Origin: Methanobacteriota archaeon
GTDB taxonomy: Archaea; Thermoplasmatota; Poseidoniia; Poseidoniales; Poseidoniaceae
DNA length: 9,193 nt
Direction: 5' to 3'
Assembly: GCA_002697705.1 (NCBI GenBank)
Contig: NZXL01000072.1
Location: 2,176 to 11,368, forward strand
Shown: piece by piece, positions 1 through 6,086 of the stretch
Position numbering within the stretch: the stretch's first letter is position 1
How the letters are laid out: each line of letters opens with the position of its first letter
Translations under genes and position numbers: made by a program
Notes under the pieces: generated by a model
Databases searched by the model: none
Told to the model about the DNA's origin: nothing
The model's input: the letters and a program-made list of their open reading frames with translations, nothing else

Positions 1-362
1 TTTCCATCTCTAAAAACCTCGACATAAAGGTGTCTTTCACCGAACTTTGTGTCAAAGTCAAATGCTAAAACACGATCAAATCCAAGTTGTCTAACACCGG
101 TCATTCTTGCGTTTTTCAAGTGTTTACGCAACATCATAGCAAATGGTGGAGGCGTCATCGGCATCGGTCTATCTCTATTTGAGGTATAGATTCGAGCACC
201 TCTTACTAAAACCAAATCAAATTGATCGCTCTCTTTTGGATTAATTCTCAAAACAATTTGTTCATAGTGAGGCATATACGCTTTCTTGACATAAGCACCA
301 CTGAAAACATCTAATTCACGTGCGATTGCCCGCAAATCAAAACCGCTCATTGCTGCTTTCAT
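1..362 (-). CDS. NFACT-family (Rqc2/RqcH/NEMF-like) protein, N-terminal part only
   Basis: This is the first 120 codons of a protein that continues past the left edge. The family binds split large ribosomal subunits carrying stalled peptidyl-tRNA and, in bacteria and eukaryotes, adds C-terminal alanine (or Ala/Thr) tails for ribosome-associated quality control. What is visible is the start of the NFACT-N domain: Asp9 in the opening FDLRAIARELD helix, a PPPFAMMLRKHLKNAR segment at residues 71-86, and a GFDRVL motif with Asp96-Arg97. The Asp9 and Asp-Arg positions match residues that the family needs for tailing. The ATG at 362 is preceded by a GAGGGG ribosome-binding site with a 5-nt spacer, which decides the start. 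It lies 46 bp downstream of the oxidoreductase gene on the same strand, so co-transcription is possible. The family call is firm; whether this archaeal member makes tails is inference. Confidence 0.85.
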   Translation of the reverse strand, partial: MKAAMSGFDLRAIARELDVFSGAYVKKAYMPHYEQIVLRINPKESDQFDLVLVRGARIYTSNRDRPMPMTPPPFAMMLRKHLKNARMTGVRQLGFDRVLAFDFDTKFGERHLYVEVFRDG

Positions 363-367
363 TATAT

Positions 368-373
368 CCCCTC
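368..373 (-). promoter_or_regulatory. Shine-Dalgarno site of the NFACT gene
   Basis: GAGGGG on the minus strand ends 5 nt before the ATG at 362. It is one of the clearer ribosome-binding sites in the window. An earlier ATG at 375 overlaps this site but is out of frame and soon reaches a stop. Confidence 0.6.
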
Positions 374-408
374 ATGTTACTTGTAGAACTGACTCCTATT
401 GAATTATA

Positions 409-1428
409 TCACTTGAATTTTAGTAGTACCTTGCCGATATTTTTTGCGTCATGGATATGCTGATGTGCCTTTGCTGCATCTTCAACAGCAAAAATAGAAT
501 CTATTACAGGGTCGAGTTTTCCTAATGCGATTCCTTCCATAATTCGTTTAAGTTGTTCGGCTATTACTTCTTCATTATCCCAAGTTCCCATATGAACTCC
601 AAAGATTCCTTGATTACGAGTCATCATCTTCAATGGATCTAATTTAGGAGTTTTTCTCCAAGCAAAATAGGCTTTTAGAAGTGAACGCTTAGAGGTTGGA
701 GCAGCTGCTGACATCCCATATGTGTATACTTTACCACCCATTGCCAAAACCTTGAGACTTCTCTTTAGATTTTCACCGCTGATTGGGTCTAGGATATGGT
801 CTACTCCACGTCCACCAGTTGCTTGCTTGATTATATCGACAAAATCTTCGTTATGCCGATCGATAGGAATGCCTCCAAATTTCTTGATGATGTCTGCTTT
901 GTGCCCCGATGCAGTCGCCCAAACCTTCTCAATTCCAGCCCATTGACATAATTGTAATGCAGCGGTTCCAACTCCTCCTGCGCCACCATGAATTAAAACA
1001 GAATCAGTCGATTTTAGATTGCCGAGATGATGTAACATATGATGCGCAGTCATGTAGGTGACAGGCATAGAAGCCGCTTTTTCCAAGGACATTTCATCAG
1101 GTAGGGGAATTACTCTATCGAATGTTGAAATTACATGACTTGCTTGTCCGCCATTTTTCATAGCAGCAACAACTCTTTGTCCGACTTGTAAATCCTTTAC
1201 TCCCTTACCCAAAGAGTGGATTACACCGCTTACCTCGTAACCGGGAGTAAAAGGAAATGGTGGTCTTGGTTGATACAGACCCAGTCGCATAAGGGTATCT
1301 GCAAAATTAATCCCTGCAAAATGGACTTCAATACAAACCTCATTTTCTTTGGGTTTTGGCATTGGCATTTCCATTACTGAAAGAACAGAGGGCGACCCTG
1401 CTTTAGTGATTACAAGTCTGCGAGGCAT
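409..1428 (-). CDS. Zinc-independent medium-chain dehydrogenase/reductase, quinone oxidoreductase (VAT1-like)
   Basis: Predicted cytosolic NADPH-dependent quinone (or enone) reductase of the MDR superfamily, 339 aa from this start. Residues about 28-110 form the GroES-like catalytic domain. A Rossmann domain follows, with the dinucleotide-binding motif GGAGGVG at residues 148-154, and a C-terminal return strand ends in GKVLLKFK. No structural-zinc Cys cluster is visible, as expected for the QOR branch. The late segment MMTRNQGIFGVHMG (268-281) resembles the VAT1 subgroup. The frame stays open to a TTG at 1452 that overlaps the TGA of the upstream gene. I prefer the ATG at 1428 because MPRRLVITKAG is the usual beginning of the family and extends no further. 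The gene follows the Nudix/MBL fusion by about 20 bp and is probably in the same operon. The substrate cannot be read from the sequence. Confidence 0.9.
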   Translation of the reverse strand: MPRRLVITKAGSPSVLSVMEMPMPKPKENEVCIEVHFAGINFADTLMRLGLYQPRPPFPFTPGYEVSGVIHSLGKGVKDLQVGQRVVAAMKNGGQASHVISTFDRVIPLPDEMSLEKAASMPVTYMTAHHMLHHLGNLKSTDSVLIHGGAGGVGTAALQLCQWAGIEKVWATASGHKADIIKKFGGIPIDRHNEDFVDIIKQATGGRGVDHILDPISGENLKRSLKVLAMGGKVYTYGMSAAAPTSKRSLLKAYFAWRKTPKLDPLKMMTRNQGIFGVHMGTWDNEEVIAEQLKRIMEGIALGKLDPVIDSIFAVEDAAKAHQHIHDAKNIGKVLLKFK

Positions 1429-1448
1429 GACTACGCTAAATGGTGCTA

Positions 1449-2960
1449 TCAATCAATGCTTGCATGCCATCTTAAACCATCATTAGACAAACGACCTTGC
1501 TTTTCATGTGATAATAGATGTGCTAGAGTTTGGTCTTTTGCTAAACCAGGGTGAGCATCTGGTGTATCATCATAGGCTTTGATGGTAATTTCATCGAGAT
1601 TAGATAGGCCATTGAGTACCGCTTCAAGCACCTTGTCATGACGAGCCTTTCGATGTTTGATGTAGTATGATAATTTTTTATTTGGCAAGGCTATTACTGG
1701 TCCATGGCTTGGAAATAATAAGTGCGGATCTATTTCTCGTAAACGAATTAACTGCTCGATATAAACATCCATGTTTCCTGTGCCAGGTGGAATTAGAATC
1801 GTTCCAAAACCTGCTACCATGTCACCTGCAACAAGTCCTGCTTCACTAAGGAAACAAGTATGTCCAGGATGATGACCAGGAGTGATTAGTATCTCCCAAG
1901 TCTGTTTTCCTAGTATCAACATGTCACCATCACTCAGTATCTTATCACACTGAACACTGTTTGAAGTGTACTCACTACCCCAAACGGGTAATTCAAATGC
2001 TTCTCTAAGTAAATCCATATCAGCGAGATGGTCTCCATGTGAATGAGTAAAGGCAATAGCAACTGGCTGTCCATTATGACGTTCTACTGCATCAGCAAGA
2101 TTCTCCATATCTTCACGGTAGCGAACTGCAGGGTCAACAATGATGAAATCACCATCTGGGTCGCCAATCAAGTAACAATTGGTGTGGTCAGCGGGTGGTA
2201 GAGTCGCAGTTCTAATCGGTACAACTTCAACACCATATGCAAAAAGTATTGATTGTCGTCCAGGTTTTCTATTTGAGATATTTCTTGCTGCTTCTTCAAT
2301 ATTATTGTTTGAGAATTTCATTACTCGAATGAATTCCATTAATACAGAAATTACTGGTGGTGCAACTTTAATTTCATGCCTAGACCAACGCTCAAGTATT
2401 TCTTTTGGAGATGCCCACATAATTTCATCAAATTCTGTTTGTGGTTCAAGGTCGATGCCTGGTACACTTTGCCAATCTCCACAGTGGAAATGAATGAATG
2501 CATTATCAAACTGCACCGGCCCAAAAGGTGGCGTAATGCGGTGTCCAAGGATTCTAATGTTGTCTGTATTTACTGGAATAGTACAATCTTCTGCATGAGG
2601 TAGCCAATTGGTCTTATCCTTTATTACATCAAACCTAGCACTCTCATCTATAGAAATAACATGATCTCCATTTGGTGCTAACCCCAACTCTTCACAGGTC
2701 TCTCTAAGTATACAAGCGATTGCTTTTCCATGCTCAATGCCTAGAGATGAAAAAGATTCCACTGCCGCGCTATCAACACGTGAAACTCCACCGCCAGTAA
2801 ATGCCCAGTAACCGGGAAATGCAGCCATAGTTTGACTTCGTAGCCCAAGCAATACTTCAGGACCAGTTGGACCGTTTCTAGTAAGGGTCATAGTGGCTGT
2901 TGGGCGAGGTGGTTTGCGCTTGAAACCAGACAGGTCAACGCCCTCAGGGACTTCGCTCAT
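1449..2960 (-). CDS. Nudix hydrolase fused to a LACTB2-like metallo-beta-lactamase domain
   Basis: A 503-aa two-domain fusion. Residues about 20-215 are a Nudix fold (hydrolysis of nucleoside diphosphate-X compounds or CoA derivatives). The second half of the Nudix box, RETCEELGL, is at 86-94, with a roughly 20-residue insertion after the GGG at 56-58, as in NUDT7/NUDT19-type members. The canonical first Glu, seven residues before Arg86, is replaced by Gly. Residues about 235-503 are a metallo-beta-lactamase domain. Its metal ligands are all present: HSHGDH at 306-311, His367 in GHHPGHT, Asp380 in AGDM and His419 in FPSHG. The C-terminal stretch (about 430-503) looks like the winged-helix extension of LACTB2-type proteins, some of which are single-strand endoribonucleases. 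The ATG at 2960 opens the conserved reading. The protein has no signal peptide and is probably cytosolic. The fusion is clear; whether it acts on RNA, thioesters or nucleotides is unresolved. Confidence 0.88.
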   Translation of the reverse strand: MSEVPEGVDLSGFKRKPPRPTATMTLTRNGPTGPEVLLGLRSQTMAAFPGYWAFTGGGVSRVDSAAVESFSSLGIEHGKAIACILRETCEELGLAPNGDHVISIDESARFDVIKDKTNWLPHAEDCTIPVNTDNIRILGHRITPPFGPVQFDNAFIHFHCGDWQSVPGIDLEPQTEFDEIMWASPKEILERWSRHEIKVAPPVISVLMEFIRVMKFSNNNIEEAARNISNRKPGRQSILFAYGVEVVPIRTATLPPADHTNCYLIGDPDGDFIIVDPAVRYREDMENLADAVERHNGQPVAIAFTHSHGDHLADMDLLREAFELPVWGSEYTSNSVQCDKILSDGDMLILGKQTWEILITPGHHPGHTCFLSEAGLVAGDMVAGFGTILIPPGTGNMDVYIEQLIRLREIDPHLLFPSHGPVIALPNKKLSYYIKHRKARHDKVLEAVLNGLSNLDEITIKAYDDTPDAHPGLAKDQTLAHLLSHEKQGRLSNDGLRWHASID

Positions 2961-2961
2961 G

Positions 2962-3001
2962 CCTAGCCCTCAAGGCTTAGGGGTTTGAACTCTTGTGAGT
3001 T
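2962..3001. promoter_or_regulatory. Two adjacent hairpin-capable inverted repeats before the Nudix/MBL gene
   Basis: Immediately upstream of the ATG at 2960 is a CCTAGCC / GGCTTAGG hairpin (2962-2981, one bulged T, 5-nt loop). It is followed by a perfect AACTC-TTGT-GAGTT inverted repeat (2988-3001). On the minus strand they would lie in the 5' leader of the Nudix/MBL mRNA if transcription starts near 3000. They may control translation or may be incidental. The second one also contains the 13-bp direct repeat described separately. Confidence 0.35.
2989..3001. repeat. Left copy of a 13-bp direct repeat flanking the three-gene cassette
   Basis: The sequence ACTCTTGTGAGTT occurs here and again at 5735-5747 in the same orientation, one copy on each side of the operon at 3122-5719. 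The bases next to each copy differ, so the exact match is 13 bp. It may be an insertion boundary (attachment or target-site duplication). It may also be a recurring small palindrome, since ACTC and GAGT pair around TTGT. Confidence 0.45.
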
Positions 3002-3068
3002 AAGATTTTGGCAAGACTAAATTTTCAGTCTAGTGATTCACAAATTACATATTGTTATAATTACTTTT

Positions 3069-3111
3069 TAGGAAATATTCCTAAAAATAACCTTTAAATA
3101 GGAACTATTCC
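3069..3111 (+). promoter_or_regulatory. Twin palindromic operators around the promoter of the HTH operon
   Basis: Two copies of TAGGAANTATTCC lie at 3069-3081 and 3099-3111, differing only at the central N. Each is a GGAA-3-TTCC palindrome. The first is embedded in a perfect 10-bp inverted repeat spanning 3065-3087, with a 3-nt centre. The palindrome centres (3076 and 3106) are exactly 30 bp apart, close to three helical turns, so both would face the same side of the DNA. They bracket the TATA box. This is the classic layout for repression by a dimeric helix-turn-helix protein, and the first gene downstream encodes one, so autoregulation is the natural reading. Confidence 0.65.
3093..3100 (+). 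promoter_or_regulatory. Archaeal TATA box of the three-gene operon
   Basis: TTTAAATA is centred about 25 bp before the ATG at 3122, the usual distance from an archaeal TATA box to the transcription start. The mRNA would therefore start at or within a few bases of the ATG and be leaderless. This agrees with the lack of a Shine-Dalgarno site before the first gene, whereas both internal genes have one. The A-rich AAAATAACC just upstream could be the BRE. Confidence 0.6.
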
Positions 3112-3121
3112 ACCATCTATC

Positions 3122-3364
3122 ATGGCAACGAAAGAACAGATTGCTAAAATTGTACAACTTCGAGGAACAGGTCATTCCTTAGAAGAAATAGCTGAGATAG
3201 TAGGATTGTCGAAATCCTCCATCGCTTATCAATTACAAATTCTCAAAAAACGATCTAAGAAACTAGGGCATCTAGATGTATTTTCTACAGCTTTAATCGG
3301 AGCATTGGGGGCTGCCGGCGGAATTGCTTTAGCCCTGTTATTAGAACAGACTAGAAAGGAGTGA
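3122..3364 (+). CDS. Small helix-turn-helix protein with C-terminal membrane segment
   Basis: An 80-aa protein of two parts. Residues about 5-45 are a resolvase/MarR-sized helix-turn-helix: the first HTH helix is LEEIAEIV (20-27), the turn is GLS, and the recognition helix is KSSIAYQLQIL (31-41), followed by a Lys/Arg-rich stretch. Residues about 53-74 are a Gly/Ala/Leu-rich hydrophobic helix long enough to span the membrane, ending in a charged tail. It is the first gene of the operon, apparently leaderless, and sits directly behind twin palindromic sites that it probably binds. Its ATG is fixed by the TATA distance. Inference: a membrane-tethered DNA-binding autoregulator or sensor for the two genes that follow. 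The hydrophobic segment could instead mediate oligomerisation. No specific family is recognised beyond the HTH fold. Confidence 0.8.
   Translation: MATKEQIAKIVQLRGTGHSLEEIAEIVGLSKSSIAYQLQILKKRSKKLGHLDVFSTALIGALGAAGGIALALLLEQTRKE
3358..3364 (+). promoter_or_regulatory. Shine-Dalgarno site for the coiled-coil gene
   Basis: GGAGTGA overlaps the last codons and stop of the HTH gene. Two in-frame ATGs follow, at 3366 and 3369. The second is better spaced from GGAG (7 nt rather than 4) and may be the true start, which would remove only one Met. Confidence 0.6.
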
Positions 3365-3365
3365 T

Positions 3366-4001
3366 ATGATGAGCGAAGAAAATCAACTTAAATTTGATGA
3401 AAATATTACAATTCGTCAATATTTCTCTTTATTATTCAGCGATTTAGAAATAAACAGTGAATTGGAAGAGTTCGAACATATTCAGCGCGCAATAAACAAG
3501 GTGAAGCGTAAAAGAGATCAAAAAAACGAATTAGTTAAAAAATATGTAAAGGAGAGAAACGATTTAAATAAAAAAACTAGAGATGCGATGAAATTATCAA
3601 GAGACCTCAGAGAGTTGAGGCAAATAGAAAACGCGGAAGTCAAAAAATTAAAACAAAAAAGAACAGATGTCGTAGCCGATACCAAAAAATTAAAGCAAGA
3701 CTTAATCAATTCTAATGAGTCCAAAGAATTAGAAAAACAATTGGCTGCCCTGATTAAAAAGCAGAATGATATTCATGAGCTAGTTCAAAATGCTGCTAAA
3801 GATGCCCAATCAACCCACGAACAAGCAATGCTGCTAGAAGAAAAAATACAAAAGATGAAAGTTGATGCTAATCAAATGCATAAAAAAAGTAAGAGTACAA
3901 AGTCTATTTCTGATGATTATCATAAGATCTTCATATTATTCATTGAACGTAAAAATGAATTAGTAGATATAGTGAATAAAATTCAGGAGAATGAGTTATG
4001 A
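3366..4001 (+). CDS. Coiled-coil protein, COG1340-like
   Basis: A 211-aa, highly charged, almost entirely helical protein. Residues about 30-178 carry long runs of Lys/Glu/Arg with heptad-spaced Leu/Ile/Val, and another helix follows at about 183-210. There is no signal peptide, membrane segment or ATPase motif. The segment with THEQAMLLEEKIQKMKVDA and later H-x(14)-H spacing (H151, H172, H186) resembles the His-punctuated coiled coil of the uncharacterised archaeal family COG1340. That assignment is by eye and tentative. It starts 1 to 4 nt after the HTH gene stop and overlaps the HNH gene by ATGA, so the three are almost certainly co-transcribed and translationally coupled. A likely role is a scaffold or adaptor that multimerises or links the membrane HTH protein and the nuclease; this is inference. 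The coding region is AT-rich (about 33% GC in a sampled 60-nt line). Confidence 0.8.
   Translation: MMSEENQLKFDENITIRQYFSLLFSDLEINSELEEFEHIQRAINKVKRKRDQKNELVKKYVKERNDLNKKTRDAMKLSRDLRELRQIENAEVKKLKQKRTDVVADTKKLKQDLINSNESKELEKQLAALIKKQNDIHELVQNAAKDAQSTHEQAMLLEEKIQKMKVDANQMHKKSKSTKSISDDYHKIFILFIERKNELVDIVNKIQENEL
3985..3989 (+). promoter_or_regulatory. Shine-Dalgarno site for the HNH gene
   Basis: AGGAG ends 8 nt before the ATG at 3998, inside the end of the coiled-coil gene. Together with the ATGA stop/start overlap at 3998-4001 it fixes the start and indicates translational coupling. Confidence 0.6.
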
Positions 4002-5719
4002 GTAAGAAAGAAGTTATGGACAAATTATCCCATCTATTTTCTCAGACTGAAACTTTCTTGACCTCTGAGGCAAAGAAGGCCAATAGGAAAAATTGGAGTT
4101 CAAATCAAAAACAGAATATGATAATACGTCAAGAAACCTGTTTAACTTGTTCAGAAGTTCTAACTCAAGAAAATATTTCGAGAGAGCACATACTTCCGCT
4201 GGTGTTAGGTGGGAGAGAAACCGAAGATAATGTGGTCGCAATGTGCTTAGAATGTAATCATGCACGAAATAAAGTAATGGGAAAATTAGTCGGCCATACT
4301 AAAATAGAGGATTTAAGGTCAGAATGGCCAGGGAATAGAGAGAAAATATGCGAATATATATCTTGGAGTTGGGTTTCAGTATCGAATACAGACTATGACC
4401 TTAGTTTATTTCCTGAATTCAATAATCTTTTTTTAGAGAAAAGAGGTATTCTTTCACCTCCTGAAAAGCCATCGCAGAAAATAAAAAAGCCATCGCAGAA
4501 AATAACATTAAAGGAAAGATTAGATTCATGGAAGTCTTCAATATTCAAATCAAAATCTAATAATTATCAGGAATCTGATAAAGTGAAATGTAAATGCTTG
4601 AATCCCGATTGTAAGAAAATATTGTTAATTCCAAGTAATTCCAAGAACAGATTCATCTGTACTGTTAGTCAAGGTGGTTGTGGGAGGACTTACAATTCGT
4701 ATGAATTGTTAGGGCATAGAGAAAATTTCGATGCAAATGATGATGTTAAAAAGTCAGATATAGTTGTAGAAAAAACTACAAAGTTTGATCTAAAAGAATG
4801 GTTGACATCTAATAGAGAAAATTATGAGTCGATAGAGGAGACCTATGTTGGTTTAAAAATGGCAATATCTTCTTACGAAAAAAATGGTGCTAAAAGACCT
4901 GTTAGAACAATGTTAGATGAAGAGTACGGGCTAAAAAGAAATTTATCTCTCGAAAAAATGTATAAAGAACTGGAAAATTACATTTCTGAAGTAGATCCGA
5001 TAAAGTCCAAAAATAGTCCAATTGTAAATAAGTTGGAAAAAAAAGATGAAATTGAAGTGACAAAAAATCTAAATTCCAGTTCAGGTATTAGATTACCTAA
5101 AAACCCTGAACAATTTATTCAAGTAATGGAGATATATCTCGATAATGTTGATGACTTAGACAAATTTTCTGAGATAGTTTCAGTGATAAAAGAGAGAGAA
5201 ATTATCGCTAAAAGCAGGGTTTCAACTACATTAAATGTGATTCAAAGAGCAATAATAGGGCATGACACAAAAGATCATATCTCTTTACAAAATGCATTTA
5301 CTTTAGTAAAAGATTTTGAGCAAAAACCTTCTTATGAAAATATAGTTTTGGGATGTGAACAATCACTTTTAACTTGTAATTATTCAGATGTTGAAGAGTT
5401 TACAGTAGGGGTTAGAAATTATTTTCGACAATGCAGATTATTTGTGCCTTCATCAATTTCTTCAAGACTAAAGGAGGTTATAATTTCAAATATTCCGACC
5501 GACTGCAGTCAGATTAGAATTTCAGCAGCATTAGGATCGGTCTCTGATCATCCAGGAGATTTTTTTCAGCATGCTAAGTCTTGGAGAGATGTCAAAGGAT
5601 TGTTAGGTTTCTCAAAGAATAAACCATTCCATGAAATAATTTTACAATTATGGCCTAAAACATTCACTATTGAATTAGTGAAAGATGCTCATTTCATATC
5701 ATTGAAAAATAATGCTTGA
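3998..5719 (+). CDS. HNH endonuclease with zinc ribbon and large unassigned C-terminal region
   Basis: A 573-aa protein. Residues 48-91 are a complete HNH nuclease domain. Its zinc knuckles are C48-x2-C51 and C83-x2-C86, the catalytic segment EHILPL contains His64, Asn78 lies in TEDNVV, and ECNHARN carries Asn87/His88 and Arg90. A lysine/serine linker (about 155-195) contains a perfect 7-residue tandem repeat. Residues 198-232 hold a second zinc ribbon (Cys198, 200, 205, 221, 228, ending CGRTY). Residues about 262-332 form a helical segment. The C-terminal 365-570 is a separate globular region, ending in an LQLWPKTFTIELVKDAHFISL segment reminiscent of a winged-helix tail (LOTUS-like at most). 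I recognise no family for this C-terminal half. It is the last gene of the operon and the probable effector, cutting DNA or nicking invading nucleic acid (inference). Codon use is AT-rich compared with flanking genes. Confidence 0.85.
   Translation: MSKKEVMDKLSHLFSQTETFLTSEAKKANRKNWSSNQKQNMIIRQETCLTCSEVLTQENISREHILPLVLGGRETEDNVVAMCLECNHARNKVMGKLVGHTKIEDLRSEWPGNREKICEYISWSWVSVSNTDYDLSLFPEFNNLFLEKRGILSPPEKPSQKIKKPSQKITLKERLDSWKSSIFKSKSNNYQESDKVKCKCLNPDCKKILLIPSNSKNRFICTVSQGGCGRTYNSYELLGHRENFDANDDVKKSDIVVEKTTKFDLKEWLTSNRENYESIEETYVGLKMAISSYEKNGAKRPVRTMLDEEYGLKRNLSLEKMYKELENYISEVDPIKSKNSPIVNKLEKKDEIEVTKNLNSSSGIRLPKNPEQFIQVMEIYLDNVDDLDKFSEIVSVIKEREIIAKSRVSTTLNVIQRAIIGHDTKDHISLQNAFTLVKDFEQKPSYENIVLGCEQSLLTCNYSDVEEFTVGVRNYFRQCRLFVPSSISSRLKEVIISNIPTDCSQIRISAALGSVSDHPGDFFQHAKSWRDVKGLLGFSKNKPFHEIILQLWPKTFTIELVKDAHFISLKNNA
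4464..4505 (+). repeat. Perfect 21-bp tandem duplication in the HNH gene linker
   Basis: Two adjacent identical 21-nt units (4464-4484 and 4485-4505) encode the KPSQKIK / KPSQKIT linker between the HNH domain and the zinc ribbon. The unit is a multiple of three, so copy change would alter linker length without a frameshift. Identity at every base suggests recent slippage duplication. Confidence 0.85.
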
Positions 5720-5891
5720 CTCAAAAATAGTGCCACTCTTGTGAGTTTGACTTCTGTAAATCTTCTCAAAGCGGAAGGTTTTGGGCATATGACCAACCGA
5801 GGACTTGTTGGTTGAGTGTTCAGTATGGAACTAATTTAATTATACGTTAATTTACCAATTATTCAATTATTACGGCCTTATCGGTCTTGTT
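5720..5891. other. Intergenic region after the cassette
   Basis: 172 bp with no gene. It holds the right 13-bp repeat (5735-5747) and a possible hairpin ACCAAC / GTTGGT (5792-5797 with 5807-5812, 9-nt loop). An AT-rich stretch (5831-5872) could supply a promoter for the small gene at 5892: TTTAATTATA at about 5835-5844, or AATTATTA at 5865-5872. The latter would give a leaderless start. No tRNA, transposase remnant or strong terminator is visible. Confidence 0.5.
5735..5747. repeat. Right copy of the 13-bp direct repeat
   Basis: ACTCTTGTGAGTT, identical to and in the same orientation as 2989-3001. It starts 16 bp after the stop of the HNH gene. The two copies bound a unit of about 2.75 kb made of the divergent control region and the three-gene operon. 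Confidence 0.45.
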
Positions 5892-6086
5892 ATGGTGGCT
5901 CAGAGTATCGAGGAGGAATTAGCTGAACTCGCTGCCTTAGTAGACGAGGCAGAACGCTTAGGCTTTGACCCATGGCCACCAACAAAGCCTGATAGGCCTT
6001 GGGCCAAATGGGCATTAGGATCTTTTATGATCATCCTAATGCTAAGCGCAGTATCAAAGGTCCTATTCCGCTTTGTCACCATCTAA
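5892..6086 (+). CDS. Small single-pass membrane protein of unknown function
   Basis: A 64-aa protein. Residues 5-24 form an acidic amphipathic helix (IEEELAELAALVDEAERLG). A short Pro/Trp-rich linker follows (27-37), then a hydrophobic helix at about 38-62 (KWALGSFMIILMLSAVSKVLF) that fits one transmembrane span. I choose this strand over the antisense reading because it has a coherent soluble helix, linker and membrane architecture, an ATG, and AT-rich promoter-like sequence upstream. No family is recognised. It is convergent with the large surface-protein gene, and its stop codon lies in the loop of an 8-bp hairpin. It may be independent of the upstream cassette, since it lies outside the right 13-bp repeat. 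Confidence 0.6.
   Translation: MVAQSIEEELAELAALVDEAERLGFDPWPPTKPDRPWAKWALGSFMIILMLSAVSKVLFRFVTI

Noticed and set aside
1429..1452. N-terminal extension of the oxidoreductase from a TTG at 1452
   Set aside because: The family begins at about MPRRL; TTG is a weak start and the ATG at 1428 fits better.
3518..3724. Minus-strand Phe/Leu-rich frame within the coiled-coil gene
   Set aside because: Antisense of Lys/Glu-rich codons commonly yields Phe/Leu-rich open frames; no start signal or family.
3122..5719. Identification of the operon as Septu or another known HNH-based system
   Set aside because: No ATPase (Walker) motif is present in any of the three proteins, and the coiled-coil and membrane HTH partners do not match.
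5900..6082. Minus-strand 60-codon frame opposite the small membrane gene
   Set aside because: Low-complexity Ser/Ala-rich composition with no fold signal; the plus-strand frame has a clear helix plus membrane segment.
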